Shown here piece by piece: positions 16,891 to 25,946 of a stretch of DNA of 64,000 nucleotides (positions are counted from its first letter, which is position 1; each line of letters starts with the position of its first letter). Origin of the DNA: Kribbella sp. NBC_00382 (lineage in GTDB: Bacteria > Actinomycetota > Actinomycetes > Propionibacteriales > Kribbellaceae); the NCBI RefSeq assembly GCF_036067295.1, contig NZ_CP107954.1:3534001-3598000 (forward strand), in the 5' to 3' direction. Below the pieces are notes generated by a model. That model saw only the letters and a program-made list of their open reading frames with translations, had not been told where the DNA came from and did no database searches. The position numbers were made by a program, and so were the translations under genes.

Positions 16891-17242
16891 CAGATCCGTC
16901 GTCGGGTGATGTTGACCGACGAATTCTGCTTGCAGGACGTCGTGTGGATCCTCGATCACCGAGATCCGCCCGCTCTTGAGTGACGGGTGCTGGTCAGTGG
17001 TGAAGTCATAGCTCTTGCCGTCCGGGCAGGCGGCGCTGAGGTAGTGGGTCGCGCCACCCTCGCTGCGGGTCACCTGGCAGTCCAAGGTCTTCCCGTACTG
17101 CGCCAGCGCGATCGGCGTCGGCCCGATGACCAGCACGGCCGCGGCCAGCCCCCCACCGAGTGCGGCGCAGGGGCGTGCCGACAACGATCACTAGCGCGAG
17201 GACAGCGAGTACCCCGAGCACTAGCTCCAGCAGGACCCACAT
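16891..17242 (-). pseudogene. Two-TM membrane protein interrupted by a frameshift in a C6 run
   Basis: From ATG 17242 the frame encodes MWVLLELVLGVLAVLALVIV, a clear membrane segment, but then collapses into Arg-rich sequence and stops at 17006. In the +1 frame the protein continues sensibly as GLAAAVLVIGPTPIALAQYG with a second membrane segment, then DCQVTRSEGGATHYLSAACP and SYDFTTDQHPSLKSGRI. The frames join if one base is removed from the C6 run at 17149-17154. The restored frame then runs on into the antisense of the LysR gene, so its 3' end is also unclear. The ATG is 1 nt after the M1 peptidase stop, as in a coupled operon. Either a decayed gene, a sequencing error or a programmed shift. 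Confidence 0.55.
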
Positions 17243-17243
17243 G

Positions 17244-18623
17244 TCAGCGGCGGCGTCGGGGGAGTGCTGGGAGGTCGGTGGCGTCCAGCCAGACGGCGAA
17301 GAGGGCTTGGATGTCGTACGGCTCGGGGCTGAAGGTTTCGGCCAGGGCGATGAAGTCTTCGGTGGTGACCGAGCCGTGGCGGTGGGTGCGGGTCCAGGTG
17401 CGCAGTAGCTCGAAGAACGCGTCGTCGCCCAGGTGCAGGCGCAGTACGTGCAAGGTGATCGCACCGCGCTTGTAGAGCCGGTCGTCGAACATCAGGTCAG
17501 GCCCCGGGTCGGAGAGGAGCAGGTCCTCGTCCAGCCCGCGCAACCGGCTGTAGGCCTTCGAGACCTGCTGGGACGCGGTCAGCCCGCCGGACTCCTCCGA
17601 CCACAGCCACTCGGCGTAGCAGGCGAAACCCTCGTTCAGCCAGATGTCCTGCCACCTGGAGGGCGTCAGGCTGTTGCCGAACCACTGGTGCGCCAGCTCA
17701 TGCGCCACCAGCCGCTCAGCGCCGCGCCGGCCGTCCACGTGGTTGCTGCCGAACACGGAGATGCCCTGGGCCTCCAGCGGGATCTCCAGCGGGTCGTCCG
17801 TCACGACCACGGTGTAGCCGCCGAACGGGTACGGGCCGAACAGCTTGACGAACAGCCGCATCATGTCCTGCTGCCGCCCGAAGTCGGAGCGGAAGTCACG
17901 CATCTGCGAGGAGGGCAGCACCCCACGCATGGTCACCGGAGACGTGGCCAGCTCGACCACGTCGTACCGGCCGATCTGTACTGTCGCCAGGTACGTCGCC
18001 ATCGGAGCGGCCTGGTCGAACACCCAACTGGTCCGGCTGGCCTTGGTACGGCGCGATACGAGCCGCCCGTTCGCCACCACGTGGTACGGCGAATCGGTGG
18101 TGATCGTGATCCGGTAGTGCGCCTTGTCGCTCGGGTGGTCGTTGCAGGGGAACCAGGTCGCCGCCCCACTCGGCTGGCTCGCGACGATCACGCCCTCGGT
18201 CAGCTCCTCCCAACCGAGCTCACCCCACGGGCTGTCGACCGGGGCGGGGTTGCCGGAGTACTGGACGTCTACTACGAACTCGGAGCCTTCCGAGAGCGCA
18301 GGGGACGGCCAGATGTGCAGCTTGCCGTTGCGGTGCGCGTACCGGCTCGCCCGGCGGCCGTTGACGAGCACCTTGGCCACCCGTAGCCCGGTCAGGTCGA
18401 AGCTCACCCGGGAGAGGGCCTGGGTCGCGACGGCCGTGATGGTGGCCTTGCCGCTCAGCCGGTTGCTGTTGAGCCGGTAGTCGAGGTCCAGCTCGTACGA
18501 CTCGACCTTGTAGCCACCGTTGCCGTGGGACGGTACATAGGGGTCACCGGCTGTGTCCTCACCCGGCTGGCTGCGTTCTGCCTTCCCCGCCCCGCCGCCC
18601 CGAGCAGTGTCACGGGCAACCAT
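17244..18623 (-). CDS. M1 family zinc metallopeptidase
   Basis: A 459-aa aminopeptidase-type protein. The gluzincin motif is HELAHQWFGN with zinc ligands His308 and His312 and catalytic Glu309; the third ligand is Glu331 in WLNEGFACYAE, 18 residues on. The exopeptidase loop reads EAQGIS in place of GAMEN. The N-terminal beta domain is complete, but the C-terminal domain IV is absent, so this is a short M1 form. No signal peptide is seen. ATG 18623 overlaps the stop of the upstream NRPS gene by 1 nt (TGATG). Zn-dependent aminopeptidases degrading epsilon-poly-lysine are known in Streptomyces albulus, so a role in trimming or protecting against the NRPS product is a plausible inference. Confidence 0.85.
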   Translation of the reverse strand: MVARDTARGGGAGKAERSQPGEDTAGDPYVPSHGNGGYKVESYELDLDYRLNSNRLSGKATITAVATQALSRVSFDLTGLRVAKVLVNGRRASRYAHRNGKLHIWPSPALSEGSEFVVDVQYSGNPAPVDSPWGELGWEELTEGVIVASQPSGAATWFPCNDHPSDKAHYRITITTDSPYHVVANGRLVSRRTKASRTSWVFDQAAPMATYLATVQIGRYDVVELATSPVTMRGVLPSSQMRDFRSDFGRQQDMMRLFVKLFGPYPFGGYTVVVTDDPLEIPLEAQGISVFGSNHVDGRRGAERLVAHELAHQWFGNSLTPSRWQDIWLNEGFACYAEWLWSEESGGLTASQQVSKAYSRLRGLDEDLLLSDPGPDLMFDDRLYKRGAITLHVLRLHLGDDAFFELLRTWTRTHRHGSVTTEDFIALAETFSPEPYDIQALFAVWLDATDLPALPRRRR

Positions 18624-21600
18624 CAACCCTGCCAGGGCGCGATCGGATTGCCGGCCCAGCGGGACCCGGCGGGAACACTCTCACCACGCATCACCAGAGA
18701 CACCGGGCCGACTGTGGCCCCTTCGCCGACCGAGGCGGCCGGCAGGATGATGCCGTGGGGGCCGAGGGTGGATCCAGGCCCGAAGGTGACGGTGCTCATG
18801 GACATCACCCTGTCATGAAACAAGTGCGTCTGAAGAACGCAGCCGCGATTCACCGTGACACCGTCGCCGAGCGTGATCAGATCGGCCTCGGGGAACCAGT
18901 ACGTCTCGCACCAGACGCCCTTGCCGATCTTCGCGCCGAGGGAACGCAGCCAGAGCGCCAGTACCGGCGTACCGGCGGCGGCGTTCGCGAACCACGGAGC
19001 GGCGACCATCTCGACAAAGGTGTCCACCACCTCGTTGCGCCAAACAAAACTGCTCCACAACGGGTACTCGACCGCGCGGGTCCTGCCGACGATGACCCAC
19101 TTGGAGATGGTCGCCATCGTGCCGGCCACCGCGCCGGCGACCAGGATCACGGCGCCGGACAGCAGGATCGTCGGCACCGGTCCGAGCCACAGGTCCAGCC
19201 CCTGCAGGGCGAACAGCACGCCGAGGCCGATCAGCACCGTGCACATCATCGGTACGAACCGGCACAGCTCGACGGCGGCGCGGGCGAACTTGAGGCGCAG
19301 CGGCGGGTTGAACGTACGGCTCTGATCGCCGTCGACGGTCTGCCGGCGCAGCTTCACCGGCGGGCTGCCGAGCCACGACGTACCGGCCTTGGACTTCTTC
19401 GGCGCCGCGGACAGCACGGCGACCAGGCCGTTCTTCGGTACCGAGCGGCCGGGCGCGGTCATCCCGGAGTTGCCGAGGAAGGCCCGCTTGCCGACCTTGG
19501 CGCCGGCCACGTGCAGCCAGCCGCCGCCCAGCTCGTACGACGCGATCATGGTGTCGTCGGCCAGGAACGCGCCCTCACCGACAGTGGTCATCTTCGGCAG
19601 CAGCAGGACGGTCGAGGCCTCGACATCGCGGCCGATCTTCGCGCCGAGGGCCCGGAGCCACCAGGGCGTCAGCAGGCTCGCGTACAGCGGGAAGAGGAGA
19701 GTACGGGCCGAGTCGAGCAGCCGCTCGGTCGCCCAGACCTGCCAGCCGATCCGGCTGCGCACGGGGTAGTGACCGGCCTTGATGCCGATCCCCAGCAGCC
19801 TGACGATGATCACGGTCAGCAGGGCGAGCGTGACGAAGCCGACGAGCGTCATCAGCGGGATGGCGTACAGGGCCTGCAGTGCTGCGTCTCCGAGCGACGT
19901 GGTGCCGGCGACGGCGTGGCGGAGTATCAGGACCGCGAGAATTGCCGCACCCAGCGGTAGGAGGGACATGAGGGCGGATGCGGCGCCGTAGGCCAGCACC
20001 CACCAGGGCGCTCGAGCAGGGCGCTCCTCCGGCCACGGGTGCCGGGCCTTGCCGAGCCGTGCTGCCGGGGAGCCCGACCAGCGCTCGCCGGGCGGGACAG
20101 TACCGGAGACAGCCGAGCCTGCCGCGATCTCAGCGTTGCGGCCGACCTCTGCGCCCGGCAGGAGAGTACTGCGGGAGCCGACGACCGCCTCGGCGCCGAC
20201 GGTGACAGTACCGACGTGCAGCCGGTCTCCGTCGATCCAGTAGCCGGACAGGTCGACCTCTGGTTCGATCGACGCGCCACGGCCCATCGTGAGCATGCCG
20301 GTGACGGGTGGGAGTGTGTGGAGGTCTACGCCCTTGCCGATCTTCGCGCCGAGAGCCCTTGCGTAGTAGGCGATCCAGGGCGCGCCGGCGAGGTTGGCGG
20401 CGCCTGCCGCGTCCGCGAGGTTCTCTGCTGCCCAGAGGCGGACGTGGACGTTGCCGCCGCGTGGGTAGATGCCGGGCTTCAGTCCTTTGAGCAGGATGCG
20501 CGCGCCGACGACAGCGATACCCATGCGGCCCGCGGGGGTGATCAGGACCAGCCAGCCGGCCAGGATCCACCACCACGACACCGTGCGCATCCACGGGTGC
20601 GGGCCGTCGGTCAGTGCCAGCAGGTTGTTCAGGGTGAAGAGCCAGACGAGCCAGCGCACGCCGACCACGGTCTGCAGGATCAGCGTGAGCGCGGTCTGGA
20701 GGAGCTGAGTGCTCGGTGGGGTCAGGCGGACCTCGCGGATCACCACTGGGGCAGTAGATGCCTTGAAGTCGTCGAGGCGGTCGGCCAGTGCGCCTAGCCG
20801 GGGGTACTCGTAGATGTCGCCGACAGTGACCTCGGTGTACTTCTCTCTGAGCTTCGAGACCAGCTGTGCCGCCGCGAGGCTGCCACCGCCGTGCAGGAAG
20901 AAGTCGTTGTCGGCACCGGTGACCGTTGCTCCCAGTACCTGAGTCCAGCGCTCTGCTAGCCAGCCTGCTGTCCCGTCGAGCGCAGCAGGCGGGCCATCCG
21001 TGTCCATGCCGGGCAGCGGCCAGGGCAGCGCGTTGCGGTCGACCTTGCCGGAGGTCCTGGTCGGCAAGGTGTCCGTGATGGCCAGGAGGGGGACCAGGGC
21101 TGCAGGGAGGGCTTCACGCAGTCGCTCAGTGGCTGCCTTCTGGTCAAAGGCTTCCGGGTCCTCCGGTACTACGTATCCGACGAGTAGCTGGTTGCCGGCA
21201 CCACTGACCCGTACTGCGGCTGCCGCGCCGCTCACACCGGGGAGAGCCTGCAGGGCCGCGTCGACCTCGCCCAGCTCGATCCGCCGGCCACCTAGCTTGA
21301 TCTGCTCGTCGGCCCGGCCCATGAACACCAGGCCCTCGGCCTCGTTCCGCACCAGGTCACCGCTCCGGTACGCGCGATCCCAGCCGAGCGACGGCATCGG
21401 GGCGAACTTCTCGGCGTCCTTGGCTGGGTCGAGGTAGCGGGCCAGCCCGACGCCGCCGATGATCAGCTCGCCAGTACCGCCCTCAGGTACCTCGTTGCCT
21501 TCACCGTCGACGACGGCGAGATCCCAACCGTCGAGGGGAAGGCCGATGCGTACCGGGCCTTCGCCGGTCAGCTGCGCTCCACACGCGACGACGGTCGCCT

Positions 21601-22591
21601 CGGTCGGGCCGTACGTGTTCCAGACCTCGCGTTCCGGGACGGCAAGGCGCTCAGCGAGCTCGGGCGGGCAGGCCTCGCCACCGAAGATCAGTAGGCGCAC
21701 GTTGTCGAGTGCATCCGACGGCCAGAGCGCGGCGAGCGTCGGCACGGTCGAAACGATGGTGATGCCCTGCGCGACCAGCCACGGACCGAGGTCCATGCCG
21801 CTGCGTACCAGCGAACGCGGCGCGGGGACGAGGCAGGCTCCGTACCGCCAGGCGAGCCACATCTCCTCGCAGGACGCGTCGAACGCGACGGACAGGCCGG
21901 CCAGCACGCGGTCCTCGGGGCCGATCGGCTCCTTCTGCAGGAACATCCGCGCCTCGGCGTCGACGAACGCCGCCGCCGATCGGTGCGTGACGGCGACACC
22001 CTTGGGTACGCCGGTCGAGCCCGAGGTGAAGATGATCCACGCGTCGTCATCGGGCGAGGGGCCGTCGCCGCGCGAGCGCGGTCCCGCCGGGGCGGGCGTA
22101 GTACCGGCTGCATCCATTCGGGCGGAGTACGGGAAGTCGTAGCCGCCGTCGGCGGCGTCCTCGGGATCTGTCGTTGGTGCTTGGCGGGTCGAGGTGATCT
22201 CGAGGTCATCGGTGACGATCGCGGCGACCTGCGCCTCCCCGAACACGAGCTCGGCCCGCTCCTCGGGGTCATCGGCGTCGACCGGCACGTACGCCGCACC
22301 TGCTTGCAGACTCCCGAGAATCGCGACATACAGATCGTTGTGCCCCGACGAGATCCGCACCCCGACCCGGTCACCCGGCCCGACCCCGAGATCGGTCAAC
22401 CGCCGAGCGAACTTGGTCACCTGCCCGAGCAGTTCGCGATAACTCAGACTCACACTGCCGTCATCCAGAGCCGGCTCATCCGGAAAACTCGCAGCACTGG
22501 CCTGCAAGACATCAACCAAAGTCCGCTCGGGCGGAGCGCTGTCCCCCCGTCGCAAAGTCACGGGCGCAGAATACGCCGCCCAGTTGTCCAC
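18623..22591 (-). CDS. Pls/PosA-family non-ribosomal peptide synthetase (A-T-membrane acyltransferase-like)
   Basis: About 1322 aa, the length of the epsilon-poly-L-lysine synthetase Pls. An adenylation domain covers residues about 20-530: WIIFTSGSTGVPKGV (A3), NTYGPTEATV (A5), YRSGDL (A7), the A8 block from 425 and TSGKVDR with Lys516 (A10). A carrier domain has Ser571 in FFLHGGGSLAAAQ. The C-terminal half has six hydrophobic segments separating three soluble left-handed-beta-helix-like domains (GAKIGKGVDLH, GAKIGRDVEAS, GAKIGKGVWCE mark their starts). There is no condensation or thioesterase domain. The ten specificity positions read D-A-E-S-I-G-T-V-V-K, close to published lysine codes from memory. 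GTG 22591 fits the family; GTG 22615 is an alternative. The product here is unknown; a poly- or oligo-amino-acid isopeptide is the inference. Confidence 0.85.
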   Translation of the reverse strand: MDNWAAYSAPVTLRRGDSAPPERTLVDVLQASAASFPDEPALDDGSVSLSYRELLGQVTKFARRLTDLGVGPGDRVGVRISSGHNDLYVAILGSLQAGAAYVPVDADDPEERAELVFGEAQVAAIVTDDLEITSTRQAPTTDPEDAADGGYDFPYSARMDAAGTTPAPAGPRSRGDGPSPDDDAWIIFTSGSTGVPKGVAVTHRSAAAFVDAEARMFLQKEPIGPEDRVLAGLSVAFDASCEEMWLAWRYGACLVPAPRSLVRSGMDLGPWLVAQGITIVSTVPTLAALWPSDALDNVRLLIFGGEACPPELAERLAVPEREVWNTYGPTEATVVACGAQLTGEGPVRIGLPLDGWDLAVVDGEGNEVPEGGTGELIIGGVGLARYLDPAKDAEKFAPMPSLGWDRAYRSGDLVRNEAEGLVFMGRADEQIKLGGRRIELGEVDAALQALPGVSGAAAAVRVSGAGNQLLVGYVVPEDPEAFDQKAATERLREALPAALVPLLAITDTLPTRTSGKVDRNALPWPLPGMDTDGPPAALDGTAGWLAERWTQVLGATVTGADNDFFLHGGGSLAAAQLVSKLREKYTEVTVGDIYEYPRLGALADRLDDFKASTAPVVIREVRLTPPSTQLLQTALTLILQTVVGVRWLVWLFTLNNLLALTDGPHPWMRTVSWWWILAGWLVLITPAGRMGIAVVGARILLKGLKPGIYPRGGNVHVRLWAAENLADAAGAANLAGAPWIAYYARALGAKIGKGVDLHTLPPVTGMLTMGRGASIEPEVDLSGYWIDGDRLHVGTVTVGAEAVVGSRSTLLPGAEVGRNAEIAAGSAVSGTVPPGERWSGSPAARLGKARHPWPEERPARAPWWVLAYGAASALMSLLPLGAAILAVLILRHAVAGTTSLGDAALQALYAIPLMTLVGFVTLALLTVIIVRLLGIGIKAGHYPVRSRIGWQVWATERLLDSARTLLFPLYASLLTPWWLRALGAKIGRDVEASTVLLLPKMTTVGEGAFLADDTMIASYELGGGWLHVAGAKVGKRAFLGNSGMTAPGRSVPKNGLVAVLSAAPKKSKAGTSWLGSPPVKLRRQTVDGDQSRTFNPPLRLKFARAAVELCRFVPMMCTVLIGLGVLFALQGLDLWLGPVPTILLSGAVILVAGAVAGTMATISKWVIVGRTRAVEYPLWSSFVWRNEVVDTFVEMVAAPWFANAAAGTPVLALWLRSLGAKIGKGVWCETYWFPEADLITLGDGVTVNRGCVLQTHLFHDRVMSMSTVTFGPGSTLGPHGIILPAASVGEGATVGPVSLVMRGESVPAGSRWAGNPIAPWQG

Positions 22592-23088
22592 CCCACCAAC
22601 ACACAGCCCCCACACGCCCGCCGCCTGCTCAGCCGCGAACCCCGTCGTCGTCCGCCTGGCCAGGTGGACAGGGGCAGTGGGTCGCGATGACACAAGTCGC
22701 GGACCGAGTGGAATCGGCTGGCAGCCCCCGCGCCGTCGAATGCCTGCAAGTCGTGGAAGCCGGCTTGGCGAAGGACTGTTCGAGCCCGGGCAGCAGAAGG
22801 CGCCTGCGTCTGAGTCGTCCCTACGGACAGGACATAGTGGCTGAAATGGCTCCGACTGCTGCAACCGTGAGCGTGGCGGGAGGCCGAGAGTCCGACTACA
22901 TCCTGTCCTACGGGACAGCTGGGGTGTCCGAGTTCCGGGCGCAGCGCGGTCGACGCAGACGGCTCGGGCAAGACGGGCAGCCTTGGCGTGGGAGCGACGG
23001 GGTGGGGCGGATGGGTGGGTGGGAGCGGCCGACCGGGGAGCGACGGAGGAGCGAGCGGGGAGGTTGCGTGGGTGGGTACCCCGGGGAG
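22592..23088. other. Gene-free 497-bp spacer between the NRPS and peptidase-1 genes
   Basis: No convincing gene on either strand; the long plus-strand frame across it is antisense shadow of the peptidase gene. It holds a small hairpin CTGTCC-TACG-GGACAG (22903-22918) and a G-rich tract (22999-23023). It must contain the NRPS promoter, but no confident -10/-35 pair is visible. Confidence 0.6.
22999..23023 (+). other. Predicted G-quadruplex motif
   Basis: Five G-tracts lie within 25 nt: GGGG, GGGG, GGG, GGG, GGG, with loops of 1, 5, 1 and 1 nt. It satisfies the usual G3+N1-7 rule. It is on the template strand for the minus-strand genes on both sides, 66 nt beyond the peptidase-1 stop. Confidence 0.6.
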
Positions 23089-24171
23089 TTACTTGATCTG
23101 GGATTGGGTGGCGGCGTAGGTGTTGCAAGCCTTGGTTTCGCCGACGTTGAGGCCGTTGACTATCCAGTAGCCCTGGCTGGTGGCCAGGCCGTGGGTTCGT
23201 TCGCTGGGTGGGGTTTTGGGGGTTTCGCCGAAGCTGTTGCTGGCCTGGAACTCGAACTCTTTCAGCCGGGACGTGAAGGGGTAGGACTTCTCGACCGCGC
23301 GGCTGAAGACGCCGGCGAAGCAGGAGGCCTGGAGTTCGTTGCGGCGGGAGCTCTCGAGCTTCTCGTCGGGGTGGTCGGCGAGGTAGGCCTGGCGGGCGTA
23401 GAAGAGGTCGGAGACGCTCTGCACGTGGTGGCCGTACTCGTGCGCGATCGTCATCAGGTAGGCCAGGTCCTGTTTCGGGCCGAACGCCTTGTTCATCTGC
23501 GCCACGTCGGTGTACATCACGTGGTTGCCGAAGCAGTAGAACGCCAGCACCCGACCGGACAGCGGCTCGAAGTGGCCGCAAGGGCCGTCGACGGGCTTGT
23601 CGAAGACGACCAGGCCGGGGTCGGGCTCGTGCTTGCCCATCTTCGCGAAGGCCGGGCGCCAGCCGTCGTTCAGGCACTTGAAGAGCTTCTCGTAGTAGAC
23701 CTTCTGCGCCGCGAGGCTGCCGTCGCCCAGGTTCTCGGCCTTGCAGTCCAGCTCGCCCAGCCCGCCGACCTTGTAGATCGGCGCGTTCAGCAGGTAGTCC
23801 TCAGGAGACCCCTTGGGCGCATTGGTCTTCGCAGTCGGTACCACCGAAGGCCCGTCCACGATCTGCGGGCCCGCCGCGTCGGCGGACGAGCTTCCACCGG
23901 TCAGCAGTACGCCGACCACGGCCAACGCGATCCCGAGGAACGCCACACTGAAGAACCCGATCAGCACCAGCCGGATAGCGCTACCCCGCCGCTTCGGCGG
24001 CTGGAATCCGTTGAACTGGCCAGGCCCGTAGTACGGCTGACCTCCGTACTGCGCAGGAGGCGGGTACTGCGTACCGGGCTGCCACTGCACCTGCTGTGGC
24101 GGAGGCAGGACGCCGGGAGGCGCCCCGACTCGGTCCTGGGGCCGGCCGTCGTACCCGTACGGGGTGCTCAC
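23089..24171 (-). CDS. Membrane-anchored neutral zinc metallopeptidase 1 (YpfJ-like)
   Basis: A 360-aa protein. A Pro/Gly/Tyr-rich N-terminal tail (1-60) precedes one membrane segment (about 66-90), so the C-terminal catalytic domain should be outside the membrane. The zinc motif is HEYGHHVQ (His244, Glu245, His248), with a downstream RRNELQASCFAG in which Glu279 is the likely third ligand. Most YpfJ proteins have QADC here, so Ser replaces Asp. Two Cys pairs suggest disulfides, and the C-terminus has the CNTY motif shared by all four paralogues. GTG 24171 has AAGGGG upstream. It is divergent from a DUF2207 gene 68 bp away. Substrate unknown. Confidence 0.82.
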   Translation of the reverse strand: MSTPYGYDGRPQDRVGAPPGVLPPPQQVQWQPGTQYPPPAQYGGQPYYGPGQFNGFQPPKRRGSAIRLVLIGFFSVAFLGIALAVVGVLLTGGSSSADAAGPQIVDGPSVVPTAKTNAPKGSPEDYLLNAPIYKVGGLGELDCKAENLGDGSLAAQKVYYEKLFKCLNDGWRPAFAKMGKHEPDPGLVVFDKPVDGPCGHFEPLSGRVLAFYCFGNHVMYTDVAQMNKAFGPKQDLAYLMTIAHEYGHHVQSVSDLFYARQAYLADHPDEKLESSRRNELQASCFAGVFSRAVEKSYPFTSRLKEFEFQASNSFGETPKTPPSERTHGLATSQGYWIVNGLNVGETKACNTYAATQSQIK

Positions 24172-24239
24172 GTGTCGTTGCCCCTTCAGCTCGATGTGGG
24201 AGTTCGCTGGTCGAACCGGCACGAGACTACTCTCGACCC

Positions 24240-25925
24240 ATGTCACTGAAGAGCCGCCTGTTGCCGGCCGCCCTGCTCGTGTCTCTGACAGTCCCTCTCG
24301 TTGCCCTCGGCATGTTGCCCGCCCAGGCCGCCGACGACCAGATCACCGGGTACGCCGCGGAGGCGTCGCTGACCGGTGACGGTGTCCTGAAGGTCAAGGA
24401 GACGGTCGATGTGACCGCCGGCGGCGACACCTTCGCACGGACCCTGACCACCCGGGTCCGCTCGAACGCGACCGAGGACCGCACCTACGAGCTGCGCAAC
24501 GTCGGGGTCACGGTGAACGGGCAGCCGGCCGACGGCCTTGAGAACAAGAGCATCGACGACGGCCTCCGGCTCAGCGTGAAGACGTCCGGCCAGGCCAAGA
24601 TCGTCTACACCTACGAGGTCGGCAACGTCGTCGCCGACTCGATCGAGGGCCGCGAGGTGAGCTGGCCGATCGTCCAGGGCTTCGGCGTCAGCATCCCGAA
24701 GGCCGTCGTCTCGGTGAGCATCCCGTTCGCGAACTGGGTGACCTGCATCGCCGGCCGCATCGGTTCGAGCATGCCCTGTACCTCGTCGCAGCTGGCCGAG
24801 TCGGCCGCACTGGAGATCGAGCAGAACGGCCTGCCGGCGGGCGGCCACCTGACCTTCCTGACCGGGTTGAGCGACCAGGCGACGGTGAAGCCCAACGCGG
24901 AGTTCAAGACCCGGTGGAGTCTGGGCAACGCGTTCACGCTCGACAAGTCGACGATCGGCCTGAGCGCGCTGCTGCTCGGCCTCGGCGTACTGGGCGCGGC
25001 GGCGCTGTGGTTCCTCCGCGGCCGGGACGCGGCCAAGGTCGGCCCGGGTGCGCCCGAGCGGCCGGTACTCGACGGCGCCGACGGGCCGCAGTTCGCGGCA
25101 CCCGACGGGATCCGGCCGGGCCAGGTCGGCACCGTGGTGGACGAGACGGCCGACGTCGTCGACATCACCGCGACGCTGCTGGACCTTGCCGTGCGCAACT
25201 ACTTGACGATCGTGGAGCTGCCGCGCGAGACGCACTTCGGCAAGCTGGACTGGGAGCTGCGCCGGCTCAACGCGGGCGGCCCGGAGCTGCTGGCGTACGA
25301 GAAGGCCTTGCTGGACGCGGTGTTCGCCGAGGGGGAGACCGTCCAGGTGTCCGAGCTCGGCCACGGACTGCGGTCCCGGCTCAACCTGGTCCGCGAGCAG
25401 CTGTACGCCGATGTCGTCACGCAGGGCTGGTTCGCGAGCCGGCCGGATGCCGTGCGCAACCGGTGGACGACAGCTGGACTAGTCCTGTTGGGTGCCGGCG
25501 TGGTGCTGACCATCGTGCTCGCCATCGTCACCAAGTACGGGCTGGTCGGCTTTGCCGTGATGCTGGCCGGGCTGGCGCTGACGCTGATCGGCCAGGTCGC
25601 TCCGGCGCGCACGGCTCGCGGTGCCGCGGTACTGGGCCGGGTTGCCGGGCTGCAGCAGTACCTGACGAACGAGACGTCCGCTGACCTGCCGCAGAGCCAC
25701 CGGCTGGAGTTTGCCTCGCGCTGCCTGCCGTATGCCGCCGTGCTGGGGCTGACGGAGAAGTGGGCGCTGGAGATCGCGGCGACCGACGATGACGACGACC
25801 CGGACGCGGGCATCGGCTGGTACTCCGGTCCGGAGAACTGGCACCTGTCCGACATCGGGGAGTCGCTGTCGAACTTCGTCACCGCGTTCGGCGGCCACCT
25901 GTCGACGGCACGCCGGCTCTTCTGA
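24240..25925 (+). CDS. DUF2207 domain-containing membrane protein, copy A
   Basis: A 561-aa predicted membrane protein. A signal peptide (MSLKSRLLPAALLVSLTVPL, ending near PAQA) precedes an extracellular beta-rich DUF2207 domain (about 35-240: TGDGVLKVKETVDV, TRVRSNATEDRTYELRNVGV). A membrane segment lies at about 255-275, then a cytoplasmic region with a winged-helix-like block (DITATLLDLAVRNYLTIVEL), two further membrane helices, and an acidic C-terminus with GWYSGPENWHL. ATG 24240 is chosen at the signal peptide; there is no Shine-Dalgarno, so it may be leaderless. It is divergent from peptidase 1 and convergent with peptidase 2. Function unknown. Confidence 0.8.
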   Translation: MSLKSRLLPAALLVSLTVPLVALGMLPAQAADDQITGYAAEASLTGDGVLKVKETVDVTAGGDTFARTLTTRVRSNATEDRTYELRNVGVTVNGQPADGLENKSIDDGLRLSVKTSGQAKIVYTYEVGNVVADSIEGREVSWPIVQGFGVSIPKAVVSVSIPFANWVTCIAGRIGSSMPCTSSQLAESAALEIEQNGLPAGGHLTFLTGLSDQATVKPNAEFKTRWSLGNAFTLDKSTIGLSALLLGLGVLGAAALWFLRGRDAAKVGPGAPERPVLDGADGPQFAAPDGIRPGQVGTVVDETADVVDITATLLDLAVRNYLTIVELPRETHFGKLDWELRRLNAGGPELLAYEKALLDAVFAEGETVQVSELGHGLRSRLNLVREQLYADVVTQGWFASRPDAVRNRWTTAGLVLLGAGVVLTIVLAIVTKYGLVGFAVMLAGLALTLIGQVAPARTARGAAVLGRVAGLQQYLTNETSADLPQSHRLEFASRCLPYAAVLGLTEKWALEIAATDDDDDPDAGIGWYSGPENWHLSDIGESLSNFVTAFGGHLSTARRLF

Positions 25926-25946
25926 GCCGGCGCACCGCCGCAGTAC

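Noticed and set aside
22592..23677. N-terminal extension of the NRPS frame by about 360 codons
   Set aside because: The extension overlaps the antisense/alternate frame of peptidase 1, is Arg/Pro-rich and lacks any domain; the family starts shortly before the adenylation domain.
22687..24249. 520-aa plus-strand open frame across the NRPS upstream region and peptidase 1
   Set aside because: It is antisense to the peptidase gene for most of its length, has the Gly/Val/Leu-rich composition of a high-GC shadow frame and no recognisable domain.
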